A stretch of 64,000 nt of DNA from NCBI GenBank assembly GCA_013375455.1, contig JABXJT010000013.1:1-64000 (forward strand), given 5' to 3'. Below the pieces are notes generated by a model that was given only the letters and a program-made list of their open reading frames with translations, did not search any database and had not been told where the DNA came from. Shown here one piece after another: positions 1 to 9,822 of this stretch; within the stretch, counting starts at the first letter, position 1; every line of letters begins with the position of its first letter. The position numbers were made by a program, and so were the translations under genes. The stretch is from Candidatus Helarchaeota archaeon (GTDB lineage: Archaea > Asgardarchaeota > Lokiarchaeia > Helarchaeales > HEL-GB-A).

Positions 1-591
1 ATAATACCTATAACGATTGAAGGTCTAAAAGAAATAGTAGAAGCAAAAGTTAAGATAGCAACCGAGATCATTAATACAAATCCTCCGCTGGGAAAGTTCG
101 GATCTATGGATCCTCAAGGAAATTTCATTAAAGAGTTCAAATATCCTAGAAATATTCTTGGATTCTTACGTGAAGGTTCCTACCATGCTTTGGCTTTTTG
201 GGGACCACTGAATAAATATCCCGAATATATCAAAATGATGAAAGCTAATGGGGAGAAAGCAGGGTACGATCGCAAGCGAGTCGATCTCCTAGCTGCGCCC
301 GTTGCGGGATTCTGGGGGCAAGCCTGCTACTATGAGGCTGAAGTACCTTATACAAGCGCCCGTGAAGAATCTGTTGAAATGGTGAAGAAGTTCCATTATG
401 CTACATTAAAGGATCTAATCAAAATTGGCATCTATGGTTGGTTTAGGCCATTTCTCAACCCGATGAAACTGGTGATGGATGATCTTGGAATTTATGGTAA
501 GCTTTGGCAAGATATTATGAAATTGATTGATCCGAACGAAATAATGAACCCCGGAAAGGTATTTCCATACGAGAAAGGTTTGACTTGGTGA
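1..591 (+). CDS. FAD-linked oxidase, C-terminal part (D-lactate dehydrogenase/glycolate oxidase GlcD type), 5' truncated by the window edge
   Basis: The reading frame is open from base 1, so only about the last 196 residues are present. The C-terminus ends with DPNEIMNPGKVFP, which is the usual closing motif of the FAD-linked oxidase C-terminal domain (GlcD/LDH-type flavoproteins). The flavin-binding half lies outside the window. The stop overlaps the start of the next gene by one base (TGATG), and that gene is a CCG-domain iron-sulfur protein; this flavoprotein plus GlcF/HdrD-like pairing is the normal arrangement of lactate or glycolate oxidases that pass electrons from a 2-hydroxyacid to membrane carriers. 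Substrate cannot be told from this fragment. Confidence 0.8.
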   Translation: MIPITIEGLKEIVEAKVKIATEIINTNPPLGKFGSMDPQGNFIKEFKYPRNILGFLREGSYHALAFWGPLNKYPEYIKMMKANGEKAGYDRKRVDLLAAPVAGFWGQACYYEAEVPYTSAREESVEMVKKFHYATLKDLIKIGIYGWFRPFLNPMKLVMDDLGIYGKLWQDIMKLIDPNEIMNPGKVFPYEKGLTW

Positions 592-1805
592 TGCTAATGA
601 GTGAAAAATTAGAAAAACTAGAAGATTTTAGAGAAGATATAATCACCTGTGGCCATTGTATGGGTTGTCATGTATTCAATTGGTGGACTCTGGATAAATG
701 GCTGGAATGCTGCCCGAGCGGAAAGAAATATGGATTCCTCTCCTATTTCGCAGTTGGTCGCCTCGAATTGGGTCGGGCCATATTGGAAGAAGAAATTGAA
801 CCCCAGGATATCGAAGCCCTCAAAAGAATTGCCTACGCCTGCCCCACCTGTGGTGCCTGCACGTTACAATGTAAGGAATACAAGGAGATGGACAACGTTT
901 CAATCATCGAGGCACTTCGCGCAAAGATGGTTGATCTTGGCTATGGACCTTTGCCAGAGCACACTAAATTTGCAGAGAGTATTGATAAAGAACATAACCC
1001 TTACGGTGAATCCCATGATAAACGACTCGAATGGCTCCCAGAGGGTACCAAGTTAGATGAAAGTGCAGAGCTTGGATATTTCGTTGGTTGTACTTCTTCT
1101 TACAGGGAGCAAGAGCTGGCGAAAGCAACCGTTAAGCTCCTGAATAAAGCAGAAATTCCCTTTCAATTAGTGGGGCTAGATGAATATTGTTGTGGTAGTC
1201 CCTTATTACGGACGGGATTACGGGAAAAAGCTAGCGAATTGGCAAAACATAACGTGGACGCCATTAAAGGTAAGGGCATAAAGAAGCTTATCTTCTCTTG
1301 TGCTGGATGCTATCGAACCTTCAAGGAAGATTATCCCAAAATAGTCGGCGAATTGCCGTTTGAACTGAAGCACGTTACACAATTCCTTGACAAACAATTG
1401 AAAAAAGGAACATTGAAAGTAACTAAAAAAATTGATAAAGTAATCACCTATCACGATCCCTGCCATATGGGACGACATATCATCCTCAAGAAGGATAAAG
1501 TTGGAATTTTCAAAGAGCCAAGACGGCTTCTCAAAGCCATCCCTGGCATCACTCTAAGAGAAATGGTTCGCACTAAGGAAAACGCGTGGTGCTGCGGAGC
1601 TGGTGGGGGTGTCAAAGCATCCTTCAAAGATCTCGCTCTAGAAACTGCAGTTGATCGAATCGAAGAAGCAGTTGCTACTGGCGCGGATATACTAGTTTCT
1701 GCTTGCCCCTTTTGCCGACGCAACTTAATGGACGCAATTAAGTCAAAAAATGCTTCCATTGAATTCAAGGATGTCGTTGAATTACTTGAAGATGCAGTAG
1801 ATTGA
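591..1805 (+). CDS. CCG-domain (Fe-S)-binding oxidoreductase subunit (GlcF/HdrD-like)
   Basis: Electron-transfer subunit of about 404 residues. The N-terminus carries two [4Fe-4S] ligand sets: an unusual CGHCMGCH set followed by a Cys-Cys-Pro, and a canonical CPTCGACTLQC set. Two CCG cysteine motifs follow (YCCGSPLLRTG and WCCGAGGG), each preceded by upstream cysteines (SCAGCY, SACPFC), as in heterodisulfide reductase subunit D and GlcF. The ATG at 591 overlaps the upstream stop by one base and is preferred; an ATG at 597 and a TTG at 585 are alternatives. Translational coupling to the FAD oxidase implies one complex. The second N-terminal cluster may be degenerate since the first set has an atypical C-x2-C-x2-C spacing with the last cysteine distant. 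Confidence 0.85.
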   Translation: MLMSEKLEKLEDFREDIITCGHCMGCHVFNWWTLDKWLECCPSGKKYGFLSYFAVGRLELGRAILEEEIEPQDIEALKRIAYACPTCGACTLQCKEYKEMDNVSIIEALRAKMVDLGYGPLPEHTKFAESIDKEHNPYGESHDKRLEWLPEGTKLDESAELGYFVGCTSSYREQELAKATVKLLNKAEIPFQLVGLDEYCCGSPLLRTGLREKASELAKHNVDAIKGKGIKKLIFSCAGCYRTFKEDYPKIVGELPFELKHVTQFLDKQLKKGTLKVTKKIDKVITYHDPCHMGRHIILKKDKVGIFKEPRRLLKAIPGITLREMVRTKENAWCCGAGGGVKASFKDLALETAVDRIEEAVATGADILVSACPFCRRNLMDAIKSKNASIEFKDVVELLEDAVD

Positions 1806-1928
1806 ATTATCCAAAAAATATTCCCCCTTTTTTTAATTTGTAACTCTTAATAAATCCTATTTTTATACCACTGTAACAGTAAAATAAATTCCAAAACCTT
1901 AATTGTGAGCATAGACTTAATGGAGTGA

Positions 1929-4900
1929 ATGTTCGCACCCCCCTCCAAAATTGAGCGCATTGAAATTTTACCAAAGTTAGAACTAGGAGAATATTTTTTA
2001 AAGCACCAACGCATTGATGGCGGTTTTGGAAGCTTAGAAGAAACTTATTTTGCCGTATCTGCCCTCTCTTACATACGCATGATTGAATCGATTGACAGAG
2101 ATGCGCTATTAAAATACCTTCTTGATTGCAAGCGGGTAAATGGGTTCGCTGCAAATCCACACGAATCAGAGATTGACTTACACTCATTCTTTTACGCCAT
2201 AAATATCCTATTTTTGATTAGAAAACAAAAAGTCCTTTCCATGGATGAATTTGAATCAATGTACAATAATATCTTTAACTTCCAGAAAAAAAATGGAGGA
2301 TTTTCCCATTGTAATTTAGATTTTTGCCCGATTTGTAAGGGCAAAGCCACCTTAAAATCAACCTATTTCGCAATTCTTGTTTTAAAGCTTCTCTATGATA
2401 TTAAATCACCTGATGAGAAGCGGATTTTATCTTATTTGTCCAAAAGCAAATCAAAAAATGATGTTCAACAGACCTTCCGTTTGCTTTCATTAGTTTTACT
2501 AGATCACATAGAAGATGTAGAAGAAACCTCAATAACAAATCTCATCAACCTACAGCAAACAAATGGCGGCTTTGGGTCAATTGAATATTCCTTTTGGGTG
2601 TTATATTGTTTAGATACTCTTAAACGGCTGAGGAATATCAACAAAGGTAAGGTTTTTGAATACATTCGCTCTCATCGTAAAGAAGATGGAAGCTTTTTCG
2701 ATGAAAAACAAGACCCCTCTGACCAATTCAATATATGCACAACTGCTTGGTCAACCATCACACTCACTATTTTATGGAATGAATTAATCGAATATATCGA
2801 GCAAAAGATTTTAATTGAAATATATTCCAATGAGCGAGTTCTCATTGAAAATATTGCGGAAGAATGTTTTGTTCGTTTTGATTTAATCGTCTATATTATT
2901 AAACAACTAATGAGATATGATTGGTTTAAAGTAAAAATTCGCGATACTGTTGACATCTTTAAGGATTACATCAAGAAATTTGATGCAGTCTCTCGAAGAA
3001 TTGCGGTTTATATCTTAAAATATATTGTAAATCAAAACGTTGTCAATTTATCTGAATTAGCCAAATCTTTTAGCGCTACCGATTACTCAAAAGCATTACA
3101 GCGGGTCATTGCAGTATCCACGAAACTCATTGAAGAGAAATTTATCATTGGTGAAATTAAGTGGAACAAGCGATTCTTCCGAGTTACCGCGTTTTTGAAT
3201 GGAGTACTTCCCGGGAAAGCCCTCGTTAGAGCATCTCAAATTCCCTATCATGAAGTCACAGTCGAGAAAGGACAAATTCCCATAGAACAAAGACGAATTC
3301 AAGAAACCATTGATCGTATAAAGCCAATAACAGACAGGATTCGTTCCGAAATAGATAATTTACTAGATCTTAGTGAAGTAGAATTGGCAAAAACTCATTT
3401 AAAGAAGGATATTACTGAAGCATTAAGAATTTTAAATTCATCTAATCAAAACATAGAAATGAATGTCTCTAAATTCCAATATTTGAATGGAGAATATACT
3501 CATTTTTTGATGCGAGATTGGGTTTCAATTTATCATAAAACGAAAGAAACGCTACTAGAAATAGAAAAAGAATATCTTAAAAAGATTGAAAAAAAGGAAG
3601 AAGTTGTTCAAATTCTTAAAGATTTGGAATCTTTCCAGAATTATGTCCAAGATCAGTTAAATACAATTACTGAAGAACTAAATACCACCCAAAAATTATT
3701 TCAAAAAGCATGTGAAGAAAATGCCCTTGAATTGAAAAAAGTTGAAATTAAAAGGAATTTGGATAACATATCAATCTCAGTGGAACGCATAACCCCTCAA
3801 CTTCGGGAACAAGCGGCAAATTTATATAGGGCTAGTAGCAGACTCCGGCTTTCTCAAGATTCTTCACAACTGAACGCGCTTCAACCCTTGGAGAAATGGC
3901 TTGAATCGATGTGGATGAAGAAGCGGAAAAACACAATAAAAGTAATAAAAGACCTGAAAGGGCAATTAAACGCAAGAGAAGAATTACAGGAAAATATTAA
4001 GAATAGAAAGGAATTATTCGAATTTAAATTGAGAGAACTTTCGAAATTAATTGATGCCATCATCGAATCAAATCAATTTATGACGGCTAATACTACTTTG
4101 CATGAAAGAACTGAGGTGATATTAAATTATCTCTCCGAATCTAATCAGTACGTTTTAAATTACATTCAAGATACTGCCTCTTATTTAGAGGGGTTCCAAT
4201 TAACGATTGATGACCTCTATCAAGAATGGTCAAAAACAACTCTTGAAAATATGAGAAATGAGCTCATCAGCGCGAAACGTGATTTAGAAAAGAAAATTTT
4301 ATCCAAAAGAGAACTTGATAAAAACGATCAGTTAATCGATCTGATTGAAAAAAATATTCTGGAATTAAAACAAGCCGCCGAATCTATGGAAAAAAATCTC
4401 TTTAATTTCATTGAACATCAAAAACTTTCTGGAATAGTAAAAGAGGTTAAGCGGAACAGGGCAGAGATCGATGAATTGATGAAATATTTGAATCTTAATG
4501 TAAATGCATTTATTAAGAAAACAACTCAACAAGAGTTTCCCAATTTTCCTGAAACATCTCAGGTCACCTTGCACAAATGGACACTTTTTAAAGAATCCTA
4601 TAAGCGAAATTTATCCTTCATCTCGGATAAAATTAAAAATGAAACCATTATAAAGCTACTTTTTGCTGTCGCGCCTATTTTTCGTGGGGGTCGGGTCAAA
4701 CTTGATTATTTAGCATCGAAACTAAACTTAAAAAAGGATGAAATCGAAGACCGCACCATATATCTCATTTCTGTGGGGAAACTAGAAGCTCAGTTTGACA
4801 AAGAAACGAACGAAATCATTCCCTTAACGAGTGAATTGAAAGCCATCTTGAAATTCGAGCGAATAATCCAAGCAGAAATGGAATCTTTGAAAAAAGAGTA

Positions 4901-6281
4901 TGAACGAACAAGGAGATTATTTGAAACTAGTTGTCGGAAAAGACAGTTAGACGATAAAGTGATAGATGAAATTATTGATAGAACTAGAGGTGTTCTTTCA
5001 AAAAAATATGAAACTGAGGTTGCGGTCGAGAAAAAAATAAAAGAATTGCCCCGACACATCGATTTAGATCTACTATTAGAAAAATGGTCTAAACAAAAAG
5101 TAGATGTCGAACAGAACCTTGCCCTAATTAAATCAAAAATCACGCAACGAATGAAATTCAAGGAAAAAATCGCGCAATATGTTAAAAAAATTAAATCACA
5201 AATGAATGAGATTTCTAGTCCAATCGAGATGAAAATTGATTTTGGGGAAATTTTGGAGGCCAGTAAACTATTATCCAAGAATATTAGCCTAGTTGAACAA
5301 CAAATTAAGAAAACTGACAAAGATTTAAAAATACACATTAAGAAAATTTCTAATGATCTTGATCGATTCGATCTAGTAGTCGTAGATTTACTTAATTACT
5401 GGATTCATAAAAAGACAAAGCTCAAAACTAACCTATCCGATTTGAACGCTCGTCTAAAGGAAAAAATCAATGAGACATTAAATAACCAATATAAAAAAGA
5501 ATTAGAAGAAATGATACATAATTGTAACATAATACTTAATAACTTTCTTAATAACTACGAGAAAGAGGTTGAAATTTTAATCCGGAATGGTGAATTATTA
5601 GCAGCGTTATCCCATCTAAAGAACTATCATAAAAAATATATTAATATTTTAAAAAATTGTCAATATCAAATCAAACGGTTTGTTATGATTAAATCTAAAT
5701 CATTAAGAACCTTTAAAGACGTTATCAATCCACTGATGCAACGATGGAAATCCTCCCAACAAAATAAGCACCAAAAAACGTTCTTAGAGAATTATTTACA
5801 ATTAGAAAATCAATTAATCATTAAATACTTGCAGGTACAACAAACTGTATTTACCACCACAAGATTGAGCCTTGCTAAGCTTTCCAAAAAATTGCAAATT
5901 AAGAAGAGCGAATTGAGGCAGCGATTTATTTCACTAATAACTGCCGAGAAATTGTCTGGAAAAATTGATCCAAATACTGATGAATACATCTTTCCGAGCA
6001 GTAGGATAGAAGATGCAGAACTTGAAAGACCTCCAATTGCAATTCGACCTGAAACTCCTTCTATGCCCCTAAAACATCGCATTTATGATAGATTCGCCGA
6101 TCTTTTAAGGAAATGGTATCCAATTATTGGGTCAGTCGGCTCAGTTGGTACAATTACGGTAATTACATATAATGCAATAGGAAATCTCATTTTAGCGCTT
6201 CTCATCCCCGCTATTGTCTTTCCAACTTTGTTTCTAATCGTCTTATATACACATTATAAGCAAAAAGATCAAGAAACTTAA
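1929..6281 (+). CDS. Giant membrane-anchored coiled-coil protein with N-terminal prenyltransferase-like toroid and winged-helix units
   Basis: A 1450-residue protein I cannot assign to a named family. Residues about 10-290 contain at least five repeats of the prenyltransferase/squalene-oxidase type (for example KHQRIDGGFG, QKKNGGFS, QQTNGGFG, HRKEDGSFF), each followed by a helical segment, as in the alpha/alpha toroid of geranylgeranyltransferase beta subunits. A Cys-rich insert (CNLDFCPICKG) sits in the third repeat. Residues about 355-425, 905-967 and 1296-1360 look like winged helices, the last two ending in 'hairpin' phrases such as GKIDPNTDEYIF that recall PCI or UFL1 wings. The stretches between are long charged coiled coils. 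Residues about 1396-1445 hold two hydrophobic segments and a basic tail, suggesting a C-terminal membrane anchor. It stands alone, with ATG 1929 as start. Whether the toroid is catalytic is unknown. Confidence 0.75.
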   Translation: MFAPPSKIERIEILPKLELGEYFLKHQRIDGGFGSLEETYFAVSALSYIRMIESIDRDALLKYLLDCKRVNGFAANPHESEIDLHSFFYAINILFLIRKQKVLSMDEFESMYNNIFNFQKKNGGFSHCNLDFCPICKGKATLKSTYFAILVLKLLYDIKSPDEKRILSYLSKSKSKNDVQQTFRLLSLVLLDHIEDVEETSITNLINLQQTNGGFGSIEYSFWVLYCLDTLKRLRNINKGKVFEYIRSHRKEDGSFFDEKQDPSDQFNICTTAWSTITLTILWNELIEYIEQKILIEIYSNERVLIENIAEECFVRFDLIVYIIKQLMRYDWFKVKIRDTVDIFKDYIKKFDAVSRRIAVYILKYIVNQNVVNLSELAKSFSATDYSKALQRVIAVSTKLIEEKFIIGEIKWNKRFFRVTAFLNGVLPGKALVRASQIPYHEVTVEKGQIPIEQRRIQETIDRIKPITDRIRSEIDNLLDLSEVELAKTHLKKDITEALRILNSSNQNIEMNVSKFQYLNGEYTHFLMRDWVSIYHKTKETLLEIEKEYLKKIEKKEEVVQILKDLESFQNYVQDQLNTITEELNTTQKLFQKACEENALELKKVEIKRNLDNISISVERITPQLREQAANLYRASSRLRLSQDSSQLNALQPLEKWLESMWMKKRKNTIKVIKDLKGQLNAREELQENIKNRKELFEFKLRELSKLIDAIIESNQFMTANTTLHERTEVILNYLSESNQYVLNYIQDTASYLEGFQLTIDDLYQEWSKTTLENMRNELISAKRDLEKKILSKRELDKNDQLIDLIEKNILELKQAAESMEKNLFNFIEHQKLSGIVKEVKRNRAEIDELMKYLNLNVNAFIKKTTQQEFPNFPETSQVTLHKWTLFKESYKRNLSFISDKIKNETIIKLLFAVAPIFRGGRVKLDYLASKLNLKKDEIEDRTIYLISVGKLEAQFDKETNEIIPLTSELKAILKFERIIQAEMESLKKEYERTRRLFETSCRKRQLDDKVIDEIIDRTRGVLSKKYETEVAVEKKIKELPRHIDLDLLLEKWSKQKVDVEQNLALIKSKITQRMKFKEKIAQYVKKIKSQMNEISSPIEMKIDFGEILEASKLLSKNISLVEQQIKKTDKDLKIHIKKISNDLDRFDLVVVDLLNYWIHKKTKLKTNLSDLNARLKEKINETLNNQYKKELEEMIHNCNIILNNFLNNYEKEVEILIRNGELLAALSHLKNYHKKYINILKNCQYQIKRFVMIKSKSLRTFKDVINPLMQRWKSSQQNKHQKTFLENYLQLENQLIIKYLQVQQTVFTTTRLSLAKLSKKLQIKKSELRQRFISLITAEKLSGKIDPNTDEYIFPSSRIEDAELERPPIAIRPETPSMPLKHRIYDRFADLLRKWYPIIGSVGSVGTITVITYNAIGNLILALLIPAIVFPTLFLIVLYTHYKQKDQET

Positions 6282-6342
6282 GGAAAATCCTCTTGCACAG
6301 AATCTTTAATTTAGAGGATGAATATTTATTTTTAAAGAGGGT

Positions 6343-7560
6343 ATGAAGATGACTGAAAGACTGTTTAATACAGCAACAGATGATGAAATTAAAGAAGGAA
6401 GAACTACAGACATTTATTTCGTTCGGGCAAATGAGATTCTCAAGAAAAAAGGGTTAGAGAAAGTTCGTGTACATGCTGAAGTTAGTACATCGGGACTACC
6501 TCGTAAAGAATGGCCGTGGGCAATCCTTACTGGGATCAAAGAAGTGGTAAATTTACTTGAAGGGTACCCCATAGATGTCTACTCATATCCAGAAGGTAGT
6601 ATTTTCTTTCCAACTGACTATAACGGCTATCGGATACCGATTTTAACAATTGAAGGTAATTATGCCGAATTCTCAATATTAGAAACTCCTTTATTAGGTT
6701 TAATTTGCCAATCATCTGGCATTTCAACATCTGCTGCTAGAATCCGGATAATCGGTAAAGACAAACTAATCCTCTCCTTTGGGCTTCGACGAATGCACCC
6801 CTCTATCTCTCCAATGATTGATTATTCGTGTTACATAGCTGGTTTAGATGGGGTTTCCGGAGTTTTGAGTGCAGAATTGTTGGGCATTCCACCTTCTGGA
6901 ACGATACCACATGCCTTAATTATAGTTTTTGGGGATCAAATTAAAGCCTGGCAGGCCTTTGATGAAGTAATTGCACCGGAAGTGCCTCGAATCGCGTTGT
7001 GCGATACTTATCGAGACGAACGAGATGAAGTTGTGATGGCAGCAGAAAATGTGAAAAATCTTGCCGGTGTTCGGCTTGACACGCCTGGGAGTAGGCGGGG
7101 GAATTTCTTGAAAATTATAAGGGATTGCAGATGGGAACTAGACTTGCGAGGGTATAAGGATATTAAAATATATGTTTCTGGTGGAATAAATGAGGCGTGG
7201 ATGAAAAAATTGTCGGTACCTGAAGTTGATGGCTTCGGCGTCGGCTCCTATCTCTCGAATGCTCCAACAATCGATTTTGGATTAGATATCATTAGTGTTT
7301 TACGTGATGGAAAATGGGAATACACTGCAAAACGTGATCGATTGAATGGTAAAAAGAAGGTCTGGCGTTGTAACAATTGTTTAATTGATCTATTAACTTT
7401 AGAAGATGCTAGCCCTCCAACTTGCCCGGAATGCAAAAAGAAAATGGATCTTCTGTTAACCCCACTTATCAAAGATGGTAAAATCGTGAGAGACATGCCC
7501 TCACCTGAAAAAATAAGGGAACGACTCCTCAAGCAGCTTGATAAGCTTTCCATTGAATAA
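6343..7560 (+). CDS. pncB: Nicotinate phosphoribosyltransferase with C-terminal zinc ribbon
   Basis: Transfers phosphoribose from PRPP to nicotinate in NAD salvage. The core motifs TSAARIR, LDGVSGVLSA, LLGIPPSGTIPHAL, LDTPGSRRGN and the GFGVGSYLS loop near the C-terminal side of the barrel are typical of archaeal enzymes of this family. After the barrel, cysteines C343/C346 and C361/C364 form a rubredoxin-like knuckle pair, which is common in archaeal forms. Length (405 residues) is normal. Two in-frame ATGs, 6343 and 6349, compete as start; a purine-rich GAGGGT just upstream suits either. Together with nadB at 56 kb, both salvage and part of de novo NAD synthesis are represented in the window. 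Confidence 0.9.
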   Translation: MKMTERLFNTATDDEIKEGRTTDIYFVRANEILKKKGLEKVRVHAEVSTSGLPRKEWPWAILTGIKEVVNLLEGYPIDVYSYPEGSIFFPTDYNGYRIPILTIEGNYAEFSILETPLLGLICQSSGISTSAARIRIIGKDKLILSFGLRRMHPSISPMIDYSCYIAGLDGVSGVLSAELLGIPPSGTIPHALIIVFGDQIKAWQAFDEVIAPEVPRIALCDTYRDERDEVVMAAENVKNLAGVRLDTPGSRRGNFLKIIRDCRWELDLRGYKDIKIYVSGGINEAWMKKLSVPEVDGFGVGSYLSNAPTIDFGLDIISVLRDGKWEYTAKRDRLNGKKKVWRCNNCLIDLLTLEDASPPTCPECKKKMDLLLTPLIKDGKIVRDMPSPEKIRERLLKQLDKLSIE

Positions 7561-7599
7561 AACTTGCTTAATTTGATTGACCATGGGAATTCTAAGAAA

Positions 7600-9204
7600 A
7601 TGTTTGAAGTAATTGCAAGAGATGCTGCAGGACGCCTAGGGAGGTTGAAAACTTCTCACGGAACTGTACTAACTCCAACACTCATGCCAGTTTATAACCC
7701 AAATATCCCTCTCATACCTGCGAACGAACTAGAGCACGATTTTAAAGTTCAAATGCTAATAACGAATGCTTATATTATCTATCGAACTCCAGAATTACGG
7801 GAGAAAGCTAGTCAAGGAGTTCATAAATTAATTAATTTTCATAGGACAATCATGACAGATTCAGGTGCGTACCAAGCTTGGATGTATAAAAAAGAACTAG
7901 ATATAACAAATCGCGAGATCATACAATTTGAGGAAATTTTAGAACCAGATGTCGCGACCATTCTAGACACCTTCACCGAAACTGATGATTATGACATCGC
8001 TAGCAAGGGTGTTGAGAGTACCATTGAAGCTGCGAAAGAATGCATCAACATTCGCCAAAATGAAAAAATTTTTTGGGCAGCTCCTGTTCAAGGTGGAAAA
8101 TTTTTAGATTTATTAGAATTGTGCGCAAGGAAATTATCTGCACTTGAGTTTGATATTCACCCCCTGGGAACTCTCGCTCCTTCTCTCCAAAAGTATAACT
8201 ATAAGCAAGTAGTCGAAACTATACTAGTAACCAAACAAAACCTAAATCCTTCACGTCCGTTTCACGGCTTTTCAATCGGACACCCCATGTTTTTTGCATT
8301 AGCAGTCGCTTGCGGCACTGATCTTTTCGATTCTTCTGCATACGCTTTGTTTGCAAAAGATAATCGATATCTAACTTATAGTGGCACGCTTCGTTTTGAA
8401 AATTTAGAAGAATTCCCGTGTGTCTGTCCCGTATGTAATACCTCAACTCCCCAAGACTTAAGAGAAATGGATGATCATCAAAGAAAATATTTGCTGGCTA
8501 AACACAATTTATATGTAACTATTGACGAAATTAAACGAATCCGCGTCGCAATCCGCGAAAATCGCCTTTGGGAATTAGTTCAAGAACGCGTACGAGCACA
8601 TCCTGCTTTACTTGACGCATTAAATTATAATTTATCAAAACATATCGATTTTTTTCTAAAATTTGACCCAATTACAAAAAAATCTGCGTTCTTCTACGGA
8701 GGACCCGAATCACTTCTTCGACCTGAAGTTATTCGTTATGTAAAAAAACTAATTGAAGTTTATAAACCTCCTCCCAAAACTAATGTTCTAATAATATTCC
8801 CTGATTTAGAAATTAGATTCGAAAATTCAACACAATTTCAAGAATGGACTAAAAAAATTAACCAAAATCCCAAAAGAGATTTAATCCACGTTTGTCTATT
8901 TTCCCCCATCTTTGGAATTATACCAGAAGAGCTTAAGGACGTATATCCTCTAACCCAACATGTATATCCTAAAATCATTGATACGCAAATGGGCATACAC
9001 GCCAAAGCAATCTTCCAGAAATACATCGAAAAAAATCAATTTATCTACAAGGAAATATACGTATTTCGTCCCAAATTTTTTTACAATGCCCTGAACCAAA
9101 GAGAGGAATTAATCTCACACCCAATTGATGAGATTATTAAAGACAATGATGAAAAATTTGTCATTTTAGATTCAATTGAACATCTTAAAATAAACATGGA
9201 ATAG
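7600..9204 (+). CDS. tgtA: Archaeosine tRNA-guanine transglycosylase
   Basis: Exchanges guanine-15 of archaeal tRNA for preQ0 on the way to archaeosine. The N-terminus FEVIARDAAGRLGRLKT and the substrate loop MTDSGAYQAW are characteristic; the zinc site appears as CVCPVCN followed by a downstream histidine. A helical archaeal C-terminal extension (FDPITKKSAFFYGG motif) follows the barrel, but at about 534 residues I see no clear terminal PUA domain, so the RNA-binding module may be on a separate gene. Start ATG at 7600 gives the family-typical N-terminus; a TTG at 7564 would add 12 residues. It begins 40 bases after the nicotinate phosphoribosyltransferase stop and may be co-transcribed. Confidence 0.9.
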   Translation: MFEVIARDAAGRLGRLKTSHGTVLTPTLMPVYNPNIPLIPANELEHDFKVQMLITNAYIIYRTPELREKASQGVHKLINFHRTIMTDSGAYQAWMYKKELDITNREIIQFEEILEPDVATILDTFTETDDYDIASKGVESTIEAAKECINIRQNEKIFWAAPVQGGKFLDLLELCARKLSALEFDIHPLGTLAPSLQKYNYKQVVETILVTKQNLNPSRPFHGFSIGHPMFFALAVACGTDLFDSSAYALFAKDNRYLTYSGTLRFENLEEFPCVCPVCNTSTPQDLREMDDHQRKYLLAKHNLYVTIDEIKRIRVAIRENRLWELVQERVRAHPALLDALNYNLSKHIDFFLKFDPITKKSAFFYGGPESLLRPEVIRYVKKLIEVYKPPPKTNVLIIFPDLEIRFENSTQFQEWTKKINQNPKRDLIHVCLFSPIFGIIPEELKDVYPLTQHVYPKIIDTQMGIHAKAIFQKYIEKNQFIYKEIYVFRPKFFYNALNQREELISHPIDEIIKDNDEKFVILDSIEHLKINME

Positions 9205-9325
9205 TCCTCATCAATTAATTCTAATAATTGCCGTTTTTCATCAAGGCTATAAACCCACAATTTTTAAAAACATTCCTTTGAAATTAATCTTAAGTTTTGA
9301 AAAATTATAACTTGGAGGTTTCGAA

Positions 9326-9778
9326 ATGAGTCGGGTCGCAGAAGGACGGTTCTTCGGTGAGTTCACGAAGATGTTGAATTCTAGAGTAAAGGTTATAACG
9401 AATACAAAAACTTTTACGGGTGCGCTTCTTGGTTATGATCGCGATACGATGACACTTTGCCTTAAGGATGCTTACGACGCTCAGGGAGCTCACTATAACA
9501 AAATTATCATTTATGGCAAGACCATCCAAGAAATAATAGAAACTAAAAAAGCGTTTGATTTGAAGCGGTTAGCAGAAGATCTCCAAGCTATTTTTCCTCG
9601 TGGAGAGGTAAAATTAGATACGGAAGCGGATGCCATTATCGTGTTGAATAAGATAAAAGTTACTGAAAAGGGTGTCCAAGGTAGCGGACCATTAGCTGAA
9701 CGCGTGCGTAACGTCTATGATAAATTCATCGAACAACTGGAAGCTGAAGAAGAAGAGGGAGAAGAAGAGGAACTTTAA
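9326..9778 (+). CDS. Sm-like (Lsm) protein with C-terminal extension domain
   Basis: Residues about 8-70 form an Lsm fold: RVKVITNTKTFTGALLGYDRDTMTL-type Sm1 strand order with a glycine after the third strand, then an Sm2-like IIIYGKTI. The C-terminal half contains ITVTEKGVQGSGPLAERV-like sequence (here KVTEKGVQGSGPLAERV), the conserved block seen in archaeal SmAP3-type and LSM12-type proteins, and ends in an acidic Glu-rich tail. The role is presumably RNA binding as a ring. A strong GGAGG lies eight bases before ATG 9326. The gene sits between tgtA and the Rpb8-like/thermosome genes, in an RNA-processing neighbourhood. Confidence 0.8.
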   Translation: MSRVAEGRFFGEFTKMLNSRVKVITNTKTFTGALLGYDRDTMTLCLKDAYDAQGAHYNKIIIYGKTIQEIIETKKAFDLKRLAEDLQAIFPRGEVKLDTEADAIIVLNKIKVTEKGVQGSGPLAERVRNVYDKFIEQLEAEEEEGEEEEL

Positions 9779-9822
9779 TATAAAACCAGTGGAACCATTA
9801 AATCCGACTGAAAGGTGATTCG

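Noticed and set aside
649..1056. 135-codon plus-strand frame within the first CCG gene
   Set aside because: Out-of-frame shadow; the CCG protein frame shows all its cluster motifs.
4790..5338. 182-codon minus-strand frame inside the giant coiled-coil gene
   Set aside because: The frame is Ser/Phe/Ile-rich, the complement of Lys/Glu-rich coiled-coil codons, and lies wholly inside a well-supported gene.
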